64,000 bases of DNA from Solimonas aquatica (GCF_900111015.1 NZ_FOFS01000002.1:1-64000); one strand, 5' to 3'; numbered from the stretch's first letter, positions 33,620 through 43,113 are shown. Numbers and translations: made by a program. The notes: generated by a model not told the origin, from the sequence alone.

Positions 33620-34039
33620 TCAGGCTGCCTCGGCCGGATTGCGGACGAGAATCAGCTGGCGAGAGATGCCGGCCAGCTGGCCATCGCGATGACGGATACT
33701 GGACTCGATGGTGATGAACTCCAGCGCGCCGCCCTTCTTCATCTGAATGTCGGTGACGACACGCTCCACCTGCAGCACATCGCCGCTGTGGATCGAACGG
33801 TGATAATCGAACTGCTGCTGGGCATGCAGCACCCGCTTGAGTTCCACGCCGAGTGCGCCAAGGATGGCGCGCGAGCTGTCATGCTCGCCTTCGATGGCTT
33901 TCATGAATGTCGGCGGTGCCGCTTGCCCATCCTGCAGCGGGAAGCCCACTGCAGCCGCGAAGCGCGCCAGACGCTGCGAGTCCACCGTCACCGTGAAAGG
34001 CGGATGGCGATAACCGAGGTGTCGTCGATCGATGGCCAT
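33620..34039 (-). CDS. MaoC/FAS1-type dehydratase-like subunit, N-terminal type
   Basis: 139 residues with a hot-dog fold (RLARFAAAVGF, FDYHRSIHSGDVLQVERVVTDI, GALEFITIESSIRHRDGQLAG) but no catalytic Asp/His motif, as expected for the substrate-binding half of a two-subunit MaoC hydratase. It overlaps the upstream gene by one base and precedes the catalytic half. It would hydrate an unsaturated acyl-CoA after ring opening or in the side chain. Confidence 0.78.
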   Translation of the reverse strand: MAIDRRHLGYRHPPFTVTVDSQRLARFAAAVGFPLQDGQAAPPTFMKAIEGEHDSSRAILGALGVELKRVLHAQQQFDYHRSIHSGDVLQVERVVTDIQMKKGGALEFITIESSIRHRDGQLAGISRQLILVRNPAEAA

Positions 34040-35331
34040 CAGGCGGGCACCGCCATCGCCTGCTTGAGAAAGCGCGTCAGCGCCGCCGGAAGGGCGAAGA
34101 GCGCGGCATCGTGGACGGCGGCCTGCCGCGCGTGCGACTGTAATTCATCCATCCCGCGGGCCACGGCGTAACTGAAGGGGCCGCCGGTATAGGCCGGATG
34201 CAAGCCTTCACTCACCACCACGGCATCGGCCAGTTCGGGCTCGGGCACCTGATTCTCGTGCCAAGCCTGCACTGCCGCCAGGCTGATCGCCAGCAGGCAT
34301 TGCTCCTCCGTGCAGTGCTGCGCCTGTGCGCGGGCGTACACCCGCCGCAGCCGCGGCAGCAGGGCATCATCTCCCTGATTAAGTACGCTATCGGGCTTGA
34401 ACAGGCCGGCCTTGGCGGCGCGCTGTCGGTTGAGAAACAGCGAGCGCACCATATTGCCAGCCACCGGATCGCGCATCAGTTCCACGAAGATGCGCATCTC
34501 ATGTTCGCCGCCTTCGCTCATCGGCAGCTGCCAGCCGCCAACCACGCAGGAGATGATGGCGCGATACGCCGGATAATGCTGCAGCAGCTGCTCGCTCAGG
34601 CCCAGTGCGGCGCGAATCTGCTCCTGCGCCTGCGCCGGATCACGAAAGTCGAAGGGCTGCTCGGAGAACCGGGCGCCGTTGCGGTCCCAGGGAGCCAGCG
34701 CAACGGCGTTCAGCGCACGCTGCCTGGCTACGGCGATCAGCTGCGAAGGGGGTACGAGCGCATCCACCAGTCCGGACTGCAGCGCCTGAGCCGGCGAGAT
34801 CGGCTCACCGCTGAGCAGCATGCGCAGGCCCTGTTCGATTCCCACCAGGCGTGGCAGACGCTGAGTGCCGCCGGCGCCCGGCAGCAGGCCCAGCTTGACC
34901 TCCGGCAGACCGAGCTGAATCGTGGCATCGTCCGCCACCACGCGCGCATGGCAGGCCATGCACAACTCCAGGCCGCCGCCCAGTGCTAAGCCGTTGATAG
35001 CTGCCACAACGGGCTTGGGCAGCAGTTCGAGGCTGCGGAATAAACGTCCGAGATGACCGAACAGCTCATGCAGGGCTGCGGTTTCGCCGCTGCGGGCCAG
35101 TTCGGTGAAGCTGCGGATCATCTCCAAATCTGCCCCCGCCAGAAATGCGCTCTTACCGGAGCTGATCACCAGCGCGCGGACCGCTGGGTCCTGAGCGACA
35201 CGCTCGATCAAATGTTCCAGCGAATCCATCAGGGCGCGCGAGAATACGTTCATCGCGCGTCCGGGCATATCGATGCGTGCCAGTAGCACGCCGTCGGAGT
35301 CCAGCTCGGTGACAATATTCGGGTCGGTCAT
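34039..35331 (-). CDS. FadB-like enoyl-CoA hydratase with 3HCDH C-terminal domain but no NAD-binding domain
   Basis: 430 residues. The N-terminal half is a crotonase: FLAGADLEM forms one side of the oxyanion hole, GGGLEL the other, and LGLLPGAGGTQRLPRLVG matches the FadB active region. Next comes the FadB linker helix (MRDPVAGNMVRSLFLNRQRAAKAG), and then directly the second, C-terminal dehydrogenase domain (LLPRLRRVYARAQ, YTGGPFSYAVARGMDEL). The Rossmann domain that should lie between is absent, so it should hydrate but not oxidise. The ATG at 35331 was chosen over an upstream in-frame start. Confidence 0.8.
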   Translation of the reverse strand: MTDPNIVTELDSDGVLLARIDMPGRAMNVFSRALMDSLEHLIERVAQDPAVRALVISSGKSAFLAGADLEMIRSFTELARSGETAALHELFGHLGRLFRSLELLPKPVVAAINGLALGGGLELCMACHARVVADDATIQLGLPEVKLGLLPGAGGTQRLPRLVGIEQGLRMLLSGEPISPAQALQSGLVDALVPPSQLIAVARQRALNAVALAPWDRNGARFSEQPFDFRDPAQAQEQIRAALGLSEQLLQHYPAYRAIISCVVGGWQLPMSEGGEHEMRIFVELMRDPVAGNMVRSLFLNRQRAAKAGLFKPDSVLNQGDDALLPRLRRVYARAQAQHCTEEQCLLAISLAAVQAWHENQVPEPELADAVVVSEGLHPAYTGGPFSYAVARGMDELQSHARQAAVHDAALFALPAALTRFLKQAMAVPA

Positions 35332-35365
35332 GGTGCAGGCTAAAAGGCGTTCCGGGTGACGGGGC

Positions 35366-36157
35366 TCAAACGAACTTCTTGAAATCAGGCGCGCGCTTCT
35401 CATTGAAGGCACGCACACCTTCCTTGGATTCCTCGGACTGGTAATAGCCCTTTACCGCAGCCACGCCCATGAAGCTGATGCCACGGATGTTCTCGCTGTC
35501 GGCATTGAACGACCGCTTGGCGATGGCGATGGCGGTGGGTGAGAGCTGGTTGATTTCTGCCGCCCAGGATTCGCACTCGGCATCGAGCTGCTCGTGCGGC
35601 ACTACCTTGTTGACCAGGCCCATCTCCAGCGCTTCCTGCGCCTTGTAGCGACGGCACAGGAACCAGATTTCGCGGGCCTTCTTCTCGCCCACGATGCGAG
35701 CCAGATAGGCGGTGCCGAACCCAGGGTCCACGGAGCCGACCTTGGGACCCACCTGGCCAAACTGGGCCTTCTCCGAGGCGATGGTCAGATCGCAGATGGT
35801 GGCGAAGACATTGCCGCCGCCGATGGCAAAGCCCTGTACGCGGGCGATCACCACTTTGCGGCAGTCGCGGATCGCCGACTGCAGCTCTTCGATGGGCAGA
35901 CCCACCATGCCGCGAGGTCCATAAAGGCCGTCTTCGGTGAGATGGGATTTCTGATCACCGCCGGTGCAGAAAGCCTTGTCGCCGGCGCCGCCGAAGATCA
36001 CGGTGTTCACCGTTTTTTCCTCGTCGGCACGGCGGAAAGCGTCGATCAGTTCTTCCACCGTCTGCGTGCGAAAGGCGTTGAACACTTCTGGACGATTGAT
36101 GGTGATGCGCACCGCATTGCTGCCGACTTCGTAAGTGATGTCCTTGTAGCTGCTCAT
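35366..36157 (-). CDS. badI: 2-ketocyclohexanecarboxyl-CoA hydrolase (BadI-like ring cleavage enzyme)
   Basis: Hydrolytic opening of a 2-oxocyclohexane ring to a pimeloyl-CoA type product. The 263-residue protein is of the BadI/MenB branch of crotonases: AFCTGGDQ (63-69), RVQGFAIGGGN, FGQVGPKVGSVDPGFG with the catalytic-type Asp144, VGEKKAREIWFLCRRY and FNEKRAPDFKKF. These match my memory of BadI of Rhodopseudomonas almost stretch by stretch, much better than MenB. It is the first gene of the operon 36157 to 31952, behind operator C. A BadH-like dehydrogenase, its upstream enzyme, is at 49098. Confidence 0.85.
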   Translation of the reverse strand: MSSYKDITYEVGSNAVRITINRPEVFNAFRTQTVEELIDAFRRADEEKTVNTVIFGGAGDKAFCTGGDQKSHLTEDGLYGPRGMVGLPIEELQSAIRDCRKVVIARVQGFAIGGGNVFATICDLTIASEKAQFGQVGPKVGSVDPGFGTAYLARIVGEKKAREIWFLCRRYKAQEALEMGLVNKVVPHEQLDAECESWAAEINQLSPTAIAIAKRSFNADSENIRGISFMGVAAVKGYYQSEESKEGVRAFNEKRAPDFKKFV

Positions 36158-36241
36158 GGTCTGTTTCCCGGTGGATTGGTGATCAGGGCTGTGGCGCGAG
36201 GCTGTGCGAGTCCCGCACTGGATTCAAGTCTCTTCACAATC

Positions 36242-36261
36242 GTAGTGTACCATACTATTAT
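36242..36261. promoter_or_regulatory. Operator site C with abutting -10 box
   Basis: GTAGTG-TA-CCATAC (36242-36255) is followed directly by TATTAT (36256-36261), a likely -10 box for the plus-strand operon. It lies between the divergent BadI and SDR operons and is identical to site A in 15 contiguous bases. Confidence 0.7.
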
Positions 36262-36360
36262 TGGAGCTCTAGGTGCGCGGGTGCCTCGGCCTGTCTAGTC
36301 AGGCCCCGGTGGGCCGCGTGCCGCACCCGGCGTACTCGCCCAGTTCTAGGGATTCGTGTC

Positions 36361-37275
36361 ATGACTCAGCTGCTCAAGGATAAGGTGCTCGTGGTCACCG
36401 GTGCGGGACGTGGCGTCGGTGCCGAAATCGCGAAACTGGCGGCGCTCGAAGGTGCGCGCGTGGTGGTCAACGATCTTGGCGTGAGCCAGGCTGGTGAAGG
36501 CGGTGGCCTCGGCCCGGCCGAGGAAGTAGTTCAGGCGATACGCGCTGCCGGAGGCCAGGCGATTGCCGATGGCTCGGACGTGTCGAGCTTTGCTGGCGCG
36601 CAGGCCTTGATCGGCGCAGCGCTGGAGGCGTTCGGCGATCTGGATGCCGTGGTCAACAATGCCGGGATCCTGCGTGACACGATCTTTCACAAGATGTCGG
36701 AAGATGAGTGGAACGCGGTGATCAAGGTCAATCTCACCGGTTGTTTCAACGTGGCCCGTGCTGCTGCCCCGCAGTTCAAGGAGCGGCAGAAGGGAGTCTA
36801 CGTACATATGACGTCCACCTCCGGGCTGATTGGTAACTTTGGACAGGCCAACTACGCGGCGGCCAAGCTCGGAGTGGCGGCCTTGTCCAAGAGCATCGCG
36901 TTGGACATGCAGAAGTTCGGCGTACGTTCCAATGCCATCGCGCCGTTTGCCTACACGCGCATGGTCAGCTCCATCCCGGACACGCCGGAGAATGCCGAAC
37001 GCCATCGTATCAACCGTCTGATGTCAGCCGACAAGATCGCGCCCTTCGTCTGCGCCCTTTGTAGCGACGGCGCAAAGGATGTGAGCGGTCAGATTTTCGG
37101 CGTGCGTCGCAATGAGATCTATCTGTTCGACCAGCCCCGTCCGATCCGCGCCGTACACGCCGGTGATGATGGCTGGACTGCGCAGTCTTGTGTGACACGT
37201 GCACTGCCGGCGCTGCGGCCCTCGTTCTTCCCACTGGATCGCTCCTCGGAAGTGTTCACCTGGGAGCCGGTCTGA
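36361..37275 (+). CDS. 3-hydroxyacyl-CoA dehydrogenase of the SDR family (HSD17B4-like)
   Basis: A 304-residue SDR resembling the dehydrogenase part of peroxisomal multifunctional enzyme type 2: TGAGRGVG (14-21), a long loop with NDLG, NNAGILRD, and the catalytic Ser152, Tyr165 and Lys169 in NYAAAKLG. It probably oxidises a 3-hydroxyacyl-CoA made by a MaoC-type hydratase. Its stop overlaps the next ATG (TGATG). First gene of a five-gene operon behind operator C. Confidence 0.85.
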   Translation: MTQLLKDKVLVVTGAGRGVGAEIAKLAALEGARVVVNDLGVSQAGEGGGLGPAEEVVQAIRAAGGQAIADGSDVSSFAGAQALIGAALEAFGDLDAVVNNAGILRDTIFHKMSEDEWNAVIKVNLTGCFNVARAAAPQFKERQKGVYVHMTSTSGLIGNFGQANYAAAKLGVAALSKSIALDMQKFGVRSNAIAPFAYTRMVSSIPDTPENAERHRINRLMSADKIAPFVCALCSDGAKDVSGQIFGVRRNEIYLFDQPRPIRAVHAGDDGWTAQSCVTRALPALRPSFFPLDRSSEVFTWEPV

Positions 37276-38009
37276 TGAGCACGAAACTCTACGCCAGTGC
37301 CGCGCAGGCGCTGGCCGGACTGTGCCGCGACGGCATGACGGTGGCAGCTGGCGGCTTCGGTCTGTGCGGTGTTCCTCTGGATCTGATCGTCGCCTTGCGC
37401 GACAGCCAGGCGCGCAATCTGACCGTGATTGGCAACAACGTCGGCTGCGATGAGCACGGCATGTGGCTGGTGCTGGCCAACGGCCAGATCCGCAAGGTGA
37501 TTCTCTCTTATGCCGGCGACAACAAGATTCTGGAACGTGCCTTCATGAATCAGGAGATCGAGATCGAGTTCAATCCGCAGGGTACGCTGGCCGAGCGCCT
37601 GCGCGCCGGCGGGGCCGGCATTCCGGCCTTCTTCACGCGCACCGGCTACGGCACGCTGATCGCCGAAGGCAAGGAGGCGCGGCAGTTTGCCAATCCGGAC
37701 GGTAGCAGCGACTGGTACATCATGGAGACCGGACTCACCGCCGATGTCTCCCTGGTCAAGGCCTGGAAGGCGGATGCCGCCGGCAATCTGGTCTATCGCA
37801 AGACTGCGCGCAACTTCAATCCGATGATTGCCGCTGCCGGCCGCATCACCATCGCCGAAGTGGAAGAGTTGGTGCCGGTGGGCGAAATTGATCCCGATCA
37901 GGTCCACACGCCCGGCATCTTCGTGGATCGCATCGTGGTCTCCACCCGCCAGCCAAAACACATCGAGCGGCCGACCACGCGTCCGCGTACCGCCGGGGAG
38001 CCAGTCTGA
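37275..38009 (+). CDS. CoA-transferase, subunit A
   Basis: A 244-residue alpha subunit of the SCOT/glutaconate CoA-transferase family I: GMTVAAGGFGLCGVPLDLI, NNVGCDEHGMW, AERLRAGGAGIPAFFTRTG and NLVYRKTARNFN are typical. The ATG at 37275 overlaps the stop of the SDR gene. It works with subunit B directly downstream, and together they would activate a dicarboxylic or oxo acid with succinyl-CoA or acetyl-CoA. Confidence 0.9.
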   Translation: MSTKLYASAAQALAGLCRDGMTVAAGGFGLCGVPLDLIVALRDSQARNLTVIGNNVGCDEHGMWLVLANGQIRKVILSYAGDNKILERAFMNQEIEIEFNPQGTLAERLRAGGAGIPAFFTRTGYGTLIAEGKEARQFANPDGSSDWYIMETGLTADVSLVKAWKADAAGNLVYRKTARNFNPMIAAAGRITIAEVEELVPVGEIDPDQVHTPGIFVDRIVVSTRQPKHIERPTTRPRTAGEPV

Positions 38010-38662
38010 TGGCCTGGAACCGTGAACAGATGGCCGAGCGCGCCGCCAAGGAACTGCGCGACGGCTACTACGTCAATCTGGGTATCGGCATTCCCACCCT
38101 GGTGGCCAATCTGGTGCCGCCGGGTATGACCGTGACGCTGCAGAGCGAAAACGGCCTGCTGGGCATCGGTCCCTTCCCCTACGAAGGAGAAATGGACCCC
38201 GACCTGATCAATGCCGGCAAGCAGACCATCACCGATCTGCCGGGCTCCAGCTATTTCTCCAGCGCCGACTCCTTCGCGATGATTCGTGGCGGTCACATCC
38301 AGCTGTCGATTCTCGGCGGCATGGAGGTGGCGCAGAACGGCGACCTGGCCAACTGGATGGTGCCCGGCAAGATGATCAAGGGCATGGGCGGCGCCATGGA
38401 TCTGGTGGCCGGCGTGCCGCGCGTGGTGGTGGTGATGGAACACAACGACAAGAGCGGCGCTGCCAAATTCCGCAAGGCCTGCACGCTGCCGCTGACCGGC
38501 AAGGGCGTGGTGGATCTGCTGATTACGGAGATCGCCGTGTTTGACCTCGACCGCAAGGGACTGCGCGCGCCGCTGCTGGTGGAGCTGGCGCCCGGAGTGG
38601 GCCTGGACGAGGTCCGTACCCGCACCGAAGCCGAATTCACCCTTGCCCCGCATCTGAGCTGA
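38009..38662 (+). CDS. CoA-transferase, subunit B
   Basis: A 217-residue beta subunit. The catalytic Glu is in SENGLLG, the signature of family I CoA transferases; GIPTLVANLVPPG, GGHIQLSILGGMEV and MDLVAGVPRVVVVM follow. Its start overlaps the last base of subunit A. The acyl-CoA dehydrogenase gene begins seven bases downstream. Confidence 0.9.
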   Translation: MAWNREQMAERAAKELRDGYYVNLGIGIPTLVANLVPPGMTVTLQSENGLLGIGPFPYEGEMDPDLINAGKQTITDLPGSSYFSSADSFAMIRGGHIQLSILGGMEVAQNGDLANWMVPGKMIKGMGGAMDLVAGVPRVVVVMEHNDKSGAAKFRKACTLPLTGKGVVDLLITEIAVFDLDRKGLRAPLLVELAPGVGLDEVRTRTEAEFTLAPHLS

Positions 38663-38669
38663 GCCTGAC

Positions 38670-39836
38670 ATGGAAATCGAACTATCCGAACTGCAGCGTG
38701 AGATCGAGACTTCGGTGCGCAAGGTGTGCGCCGAGTTCAATGATGAGTACTGGCACGAGTGCGACGAGGCCGCACGCTTTCCCGAGGAGTTCTACAAGGC
38801 CATGGCCGATGCCGGCTGGCTGGGCGTGACCATGCCCGAGGAGCTGGGCGGCGCCGGACTGGGCGTGACCGAAGCTGCGATCATGATGCATACCGTGGCG
38901 TCCTGCGGTGGCGGGCAGTCAGCGGCCTCCTCGATCCACATCAATCTGTTCGGTCCGCATGCAATCGTGGTACACGGCTCGCCGGAACAAAAACAGCGCT
39001 GGCTGACACCGCTGATCAAGGGGCAGGAGAAAGCCTGCTTCGGCGTCACCGAGCCTGATGCCGGCCTGGATACCACCAGCATCAAAACCTTCGCCAAGAA
39101 GGTGCCCGGCGGCTATCGAGTCAGCGGCCGCAAGATGTGGACCTCGACGGGACAGGAGGCGCACAAGATTGTGCTGCTGGCGCGTACCACCCCGAAGAGT
39201 GAGTGCAAACGGCCCACCGACGGCATGACCTTGTTTTATGCTGACCTTGATCGAACCAAGATCGAGGTCCGCCGTATTAAGAAGCTGGGCCGCAACGCGG
39301 TGGACTCCAACGCCACCTTCATCGACGACTACTTCATTCCGGAGTCCGACCGCATCGGCGAAGAGGGCAAGGGCTTTCACTACTTGCTCGACTCGCTCAA
39401 TCCAGAGCGCATTCTGGTCGGCATCGAAGCCATCGGCATCGGCCGCGATGCACTGCAGCGCGCCGCCAAGTACGCGCGTGATCGTGTGGTGTTTGGGCGG
39501 CCCATCGGCAAGAACCAGGGCATCCAGCATCCGCTGGCAGAAGCCTGGACCTATCTGGAGTCGGCGTACTGGATGTGCATGCGGGCAGCGTATCTCTACG
39601 ATCACGGTCTGCCCTGCGGTGCCGAAGCCAATGCCGCGAAATTCCTGTCGGCGCGCGCAGCTTTTGATGCCGCCACCAAGGCGGTGCTGACGCATGGCGG
39701 GATGGGCTATGCCCGCGAATTCCAGGTCGAGCGCCTGTTCCGTGAATCCATGTTGCCGCGCATTGCACCCGTGACCGAGCAGATGATTCTGTCCTTCATC
39801 GCCGAGCGCGTGCTTGAGCTTCCCAAATCCTACTGA
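38670..39836 (+). CDS. Acyl-CoA dehydrogenase
   Basis: A 388-residue FAD enzyme of normal length. The middle-domain motif CFGVTEPDAGLDTT and the C-terminal LTHGGMGYAREFQVERLFRE are clear. It would desaturate an acyl-CoA at C2-C3. Two other acyl-CoA dehydrogenases (57154, 58412) are in the window; this one is the most divergent. It lies in an operon with a CoA transferase and a MaoC hydratase, so a chain intermediate after ring opening is a likely substrate. Confidence 0.9.
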   Translation: MEIELSELQREIETSVRKVCAEFNDEYWHECDEAARFPEEFYKAMADAGWLGVTMPEELGGAGLGVTEAAIMMHTVASCGGGQSAASSIHINLFGPHAIVVHGSPEQKQRWLTPLIKGQEKACFGVTEPDAGLDTTSIKTFAKKVPGGYRVSGRKMWTSTGQEAHKIVLLARTTPKSECKRPTDGMTLFYADLDRTKIEVRRIKKLGRNAVDSNATFIDDYFIPESDRIGEEGKGFHYLLDSLNPERILVGIEAIGIGRDALQRAAKYARDRVVFGRPIGKNQGIQHPLAEAWTYLESAYWMCMRAAYLYDHGLPCGAEANAAKFLSARAAFDAATKAVLTHGGMGYAREFQVERLFRESMLPRIAPVTEQMILSFIAERVLELPKSY

Positions 39837-39848
39837 GTCCAATCCGCC

Positions 39849-40307
39849 ATGCCAGGTGTATTTTTCGACGAAATGTTCGTCGGCCAGAAATTCGATCATC
39901 CCATCCGCCGCACCATCACCGAGTCCGACAACGTCTGGTTTACGGCGATTACGCACAACCCGGCATATCTACATCTCGACGAAGAGTACTGCCGGACCCA
40001 GACGGAATTCGGTCAGCGCATCGTCAACAGCGCCTTCACCTTGGGCCTGATGGTGGGAATCTCAGTGAACGACACTACGCACGGCACCGCCGTGGCCAAT
40101 CTCGGCTGGGATGAGGTGCGCTTTCCCCGTCCGCTGTTTCATGGCGATACCCTGAGCGTGGAGAGTGAAGTGCTGGAGCTGCGCGAGAGCAAATCGCGGC
40201 CCAACGCCGGCATCGTGGTGTTTGCCCACCGGGGCTACAACCAGAAGCGCGAGCTGGTGGCACAGTGCAAGCGCAGCGCCCTGCAGCTCAAGCGTGCCGC
40301 CGGCTGA
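39849..40307 (+). CDS. MaoC-family enoyl-CoA hydratase
   Basis: 152 residues of hot-dog fold with the active-site stretch [18 protein letters not shown] and the following [17 protein letters not shown]. It resembles the mesaconyl-CoA hydratase-like branch of MaoC proteins. It is 12 bp after the acyl-CoA dehydrogenase, which would supply its unsaturated substrate. The gene ends 25 bp before the convergent LuxR regulator. Confidence 0.85.
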   Translation: MPGVFFDEMFVGQKFDHPIRRTITESDNVWFTAITHNPAYLHLDEEYCRTQTEFGQRIVNSAFTLGLMVGISVNDTTHGTAVANLGWDEVRFPRPLFHGDTLSVESEVLELRESKSRPNAGIVVFAHRGYNQKRELVAQCKRSALQLKRAAG

Positions 40308-40332
40308 GAACGGCGGTGGTGCGCCTGAGCGC

Positions 40333-43020
40333 CTAGAGCAGCAACGCGGCCTTGGCGCGGGCAAGCGCTGCCGAGCGGTTGGAAATTCCGAGCTTGGCGT
40401 ACAGATTCTGCAAATGCCATTTGATGGTGGCCAGCGACACGCTGAGCCGGTCAGAGATCTGCTGGTTGCTCAGTCCCGCCTCAACCAGGCGCAGGATTTC
40501 CAGCTCGCGTGGCGTGGGGGGCGCCATGATCTGCGCTGTATCGATGGCCGAGGGTGCCTTCGGTGCGCAGCGCTGGCACAGTTCCTTGAAAAAACTGTGC
40601 TCATCCTGCGTCACCAGCGCCCAACGCTTGGCCTCGCTGTGGCCAAGCAACGTCGAGACTGTGGCTTTCTGATCGAGGAAGGGGCGCATGATACGGCCCG
40701 GTGCGGCGAGGCGGATGGCTTGCAGCAGACTGCGTAGCGCGGATCGTGATGTCTGGCTGGTGCCGGCTAGCCGTGCCTGCAGCAGCAGTAGCTCCACGCA
40801 GCGGCCGAGACGACCATCTGCTCTCGCGCTCTTCAGCGCCGAAACCATCAGGCGCTGTGCTGCCTGCAGATGGCCATCATCATTGCGAAGGGCTATATCG
40901 GTCATCAGCAGCAGATCGCGCATGACCGGCAGCTTGCGCCACGATGCAGCGGTGCCGGATCTGGGCGAGTTCAGGCCGATATGCTCGGCCTCGCGGTGGG
41001 CCTCTTCCCGGCGGTCCATCGCCACCAGGCGCTGGATGAGAAAACAGGACAGCATCACCGACAGACGCGGGGGATAAGCGTCGGCGATAAGGCGCAGCGT
41101 CAGCGGAGCATAAGCGTCGTCCTCAGCACCACCCCAAAGTGCCACGGCCGCTTCCAGGCCACAGGCCGTGGCTTCCAGAAAGCCGTGCGAGCGCGCCGCT
41201 GCAAGGCCATTGTGAAGCAGCGCGCGGGCGTCTTCATCGCGTCCCATCGCCACCGCACAGCGCGCGGCCAGCAGGGCCAGCGTACCGGTGATGCCGTCCT
41301 CGCCCAATTCACTACGCGCCGCGTCTAGCGCGGTGCGCAGTTCGGCATAAGCCTGCGCGTAGCGGCCCTCGTAGATCGGAATCAGCGCCCCGTAAGCGAA
41401 AGCCCAGCCATTGGCATATGCGCTCTGTGCCTGGAAGGCCGAAGCCTTGGCTGCTTGGTTGGCCTGGTGGGCGGATGAGAACGCGAAGCTGCTGGCATGG
41501 CAGTTGGTTTCGATGCAATGCGCACCGGTGCGGCTGAACGGATCGTCATCAGCAGTGCTCTGCGCCAGCCAGCGCTGTACGCCGGTTTGCGCCTGCGTGA
41601 GGTTGTCGGTGAAGACCTCGATAGACGCCAGCATGATCGCCAGACGCCGCTGCAGCGGCGCATTGATGTCGAGCCGCGTCTCCATCCGGCGGATGTGCTG
41701 GCGCGCATCGTCGTACCGACGGTGAAATGCCAGCGCCCAGGCGTACCAGTAATCCACTTCCGGATCGGCCTGCTGCCCGGCGCGCTGCAGCGTCTCCACC
41801 CATTGAATGAAGCGTGGTGCCTCGCCCAGCTTGCGCACAAACCAGGGCGCGATGCGGGCCAGAATCGCCGCAGCCTTTGCGTGCGAGCCGGCCGCCAGCG
41901 CATAGTCCATGGCATCGTGCCACTGCGCCTGCTGCTCACACCATTGCGCCGCGCGCAGGCGCACGGACTGCAGGGTTTCGGTCGCCAGGCTGCGTTCTGC
42001 CTCACGCAACAGAAACTCCCGCAGCAGGGTGTGCAGGCGGAACCAGCGGTGCTGGCGGTCGAGCGGAATCACGAAGATATTGCGCGCCAGCAGGGCATCC
42101 AGATAGGACTGCGCGTCTGGATCACCACTGACTTCGCGGCACAGGGCAGAGCTGAATACGCGCAGCTGGCCGACGCGCAGCAGAAACTCTCGCGCTGCGA
42201 TGCTCAGCTTGGAAAATACATGGCGGTCCAGCAGGCCTGCCAACTCCTCGTCGGAGCCGGCCATAGCCTGCAGGGTCTGGCGCGGTTGCTTGCTGGTGGT
42301 CAGTGCGATCTGCATCAGCCGTACTGCGGCTGGCCAACCCTCGGTTCTGGCAACAATGCGCGCCACCGCGTCAGGATCCAGGCGCTTGCATAGCGTCTCG
42401 CCGAGCATGGCGCGCACCTGCGCCGGGCCGAAGGCAAGCTCGCTGGCACCGAGTTGTCGCAGCAGTCCTTCGAGCCGGGCGCGCGTGCGATTGAAGCGCA
42501 GTTCCTGCGTGCTGCTGAAAACCAGCCGCACCGCCGCACCGCTGCGGAAGCACAGACCGTCAAGCAGTGTTTCCAGCATGGGATCGCGGCAGAAATGCAG
42601 GTTGTCGATGAACAGCGTCAGCGGTTTGTTCTGCTTGCGTAGCAGCGCGAGCAGGGACTCGATGCCGCGCGCGGCCGAATCACCGCCACCAAGCAGGGTC
42701 TGCGGGGATTGCCAGCGTGAATCCGGTGTCTGCAATTGCCGACCCAGGCCCTGCACGATGGTCCCGATGCCAGCGGCTCTTTCGTCCAGCGCCAGCCAGG
42801 CGCAATCCTGGCCGGCGGCGAGCAGTTCGACGCGCAGCATCGCCAACAGCACAGATTTTCCGTAACCGGCTGGAGCCACCACTGTCAGCAGTTTCTGGCG
42901 CAGCCCGGTGGCGTCAAGTACCTGTGCGCTGACCGGCAGGCGCAGCATCTCGAAGGCGAAGCTGGGCGGATCGCCTTCGCCCAGTTCCTCGGGGGGCGGC
43001 GGATGAGCCTGTTTATACAC
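40333..43020 (-). CDS. LuxR-type ATP-dependent regulator of the MalT/AlkS class
   Basis: A large (895-residue) activator. The N-terminal STAND ATPase has a Walker A APAGYGKSVLL and a Walker B LTLFIDNLHF. A long helical sensor region of TPR-like repeats follows, and a C-terminal LuxR helix-turn-helix (PTPRELEILRLVEAGLSNQQISDRL, SLATIKWHLQNLYAKLGISNR). AlkS, the activator of alkB operons, has the same architecture and size. It is divergent from the AlkB-like gene at 43181. Start is a GTG at 43020. Confidence 0.88.
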   Translation of the reverse strand: MYKQAHPPPPEELGEGDPPSFAFEMLRLPVSAQVLDATGLRQKLLTVVAPAGYGKSVLLAMLRVELLAAGQDCAWLALDERAAGIGTIVQGLGRQLQTPDSRWQSPQTLLGGGDSAARGIESLLALLRKQNKPLTLFIDNLHFCRDPMLETLLDGLCFRSGAAVRLVFSSTQELRFNRTRARLEGLLRQLGASELAFGPAQVRAMLGETLCKRLDPDAVARIVARTEGWPAAVRLMQIALTTSKQPRQTLQAMAGSDEELAGLLDRHVFSKLSIAAREFLLRVGQLRVFSSALCREVSGDPDAQSYLDALLARNIFVIPLDRQHRWFRLHTLLREFLLREAERSLATETLQSVRLRAAQWCEQQAQWHDAMDYALAAGSHAKAAAILARIAPWFVRKLGEAPRFIQWVETLQRAGQQADPEVDYWYAWALAFHRRYDDARQHIRRMETRLDINAPLQRRLAIMLASIEVFTDNLTQAQTGVQRWLAQSTADDDPFSRTGAHCIETNCHASSFAFSSAHQANQAAKASAFQAQSAYANGWAFAYGALIPIYEGRYAQAYAELRTALDAARSELGEDGITGTLALLAARCAVAMGRDEDARALLHNGLAAARSHGFLEATACGLEAAVALWGGAEDDAYAPLTLRLIADAYPPRLSVMLSCFLIQRLVAMDRREEAHREAEHIGLNSPRSGTAASWRKLPVMRDLLLMTDIALRNDDGHLQAAQRLMVSALKSARADGRLGRCVELLLLQARLAGTSQTSRSALRSLLQAIRLAAPGRIMRPFLDQKATVSTLLGHSEAKRWALVTQDEHSFFKELCQRCAPKAPSAIDTAQIMAPPTPRELEILRLVEAGLSNQQISDRLSVSLATIKWHLQNLYAKLGISNRSAALARAKAALLL

Positions 43021-43046
43021 GATGCGACTCCGCGCTGTGGTCTATC

Positions 43047-43069
43047 CCCTCCCAGGGGGGAGGGTTTTT
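43047..43069. other. GC-rich hairpin with T run in the leader of the LuxR gene
   Basis: CCCTCCC (43047-43053) pairs with GGGAGGG (43058-43064), followed on the plus strand by TTTTT. On the plus strand it looks like a terminator that would block read-through toward the monooxygenase; on the minus strand it would fold in the 5' leader of the LuxR mRNA. Confidence 0.4.
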
Positions 43070-43099
43070 CCGGGCCGGGCTGCGGCTAGCATGAAGTTG

Positions 43100-43113
43100 T
43101 TGTGGTTCCATAC
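43100..43113. promoter_or_regulatory. Operator-like site H before monooxygenase copy 2 (weak)
   Basis: TTGTGG-TT-CCATAC: the right half is perfect and the left matches four of six. It lies between the divergent LuxR regulator and monooxygenase genes, the position expected from the other sites. No -10 box abuts it. Confidence 0.4.

Noticed and set aside
35366-36157. MenB (dihydroxynaphthoyl-CoA synthase) as the identity of the BadI-like gene
   Set aside because: MenB shares the fold and the Asp, but the VGEKKAREIW and C-terminal stretches fit BadI better, and no other menaquinone gene is present while BadH is.
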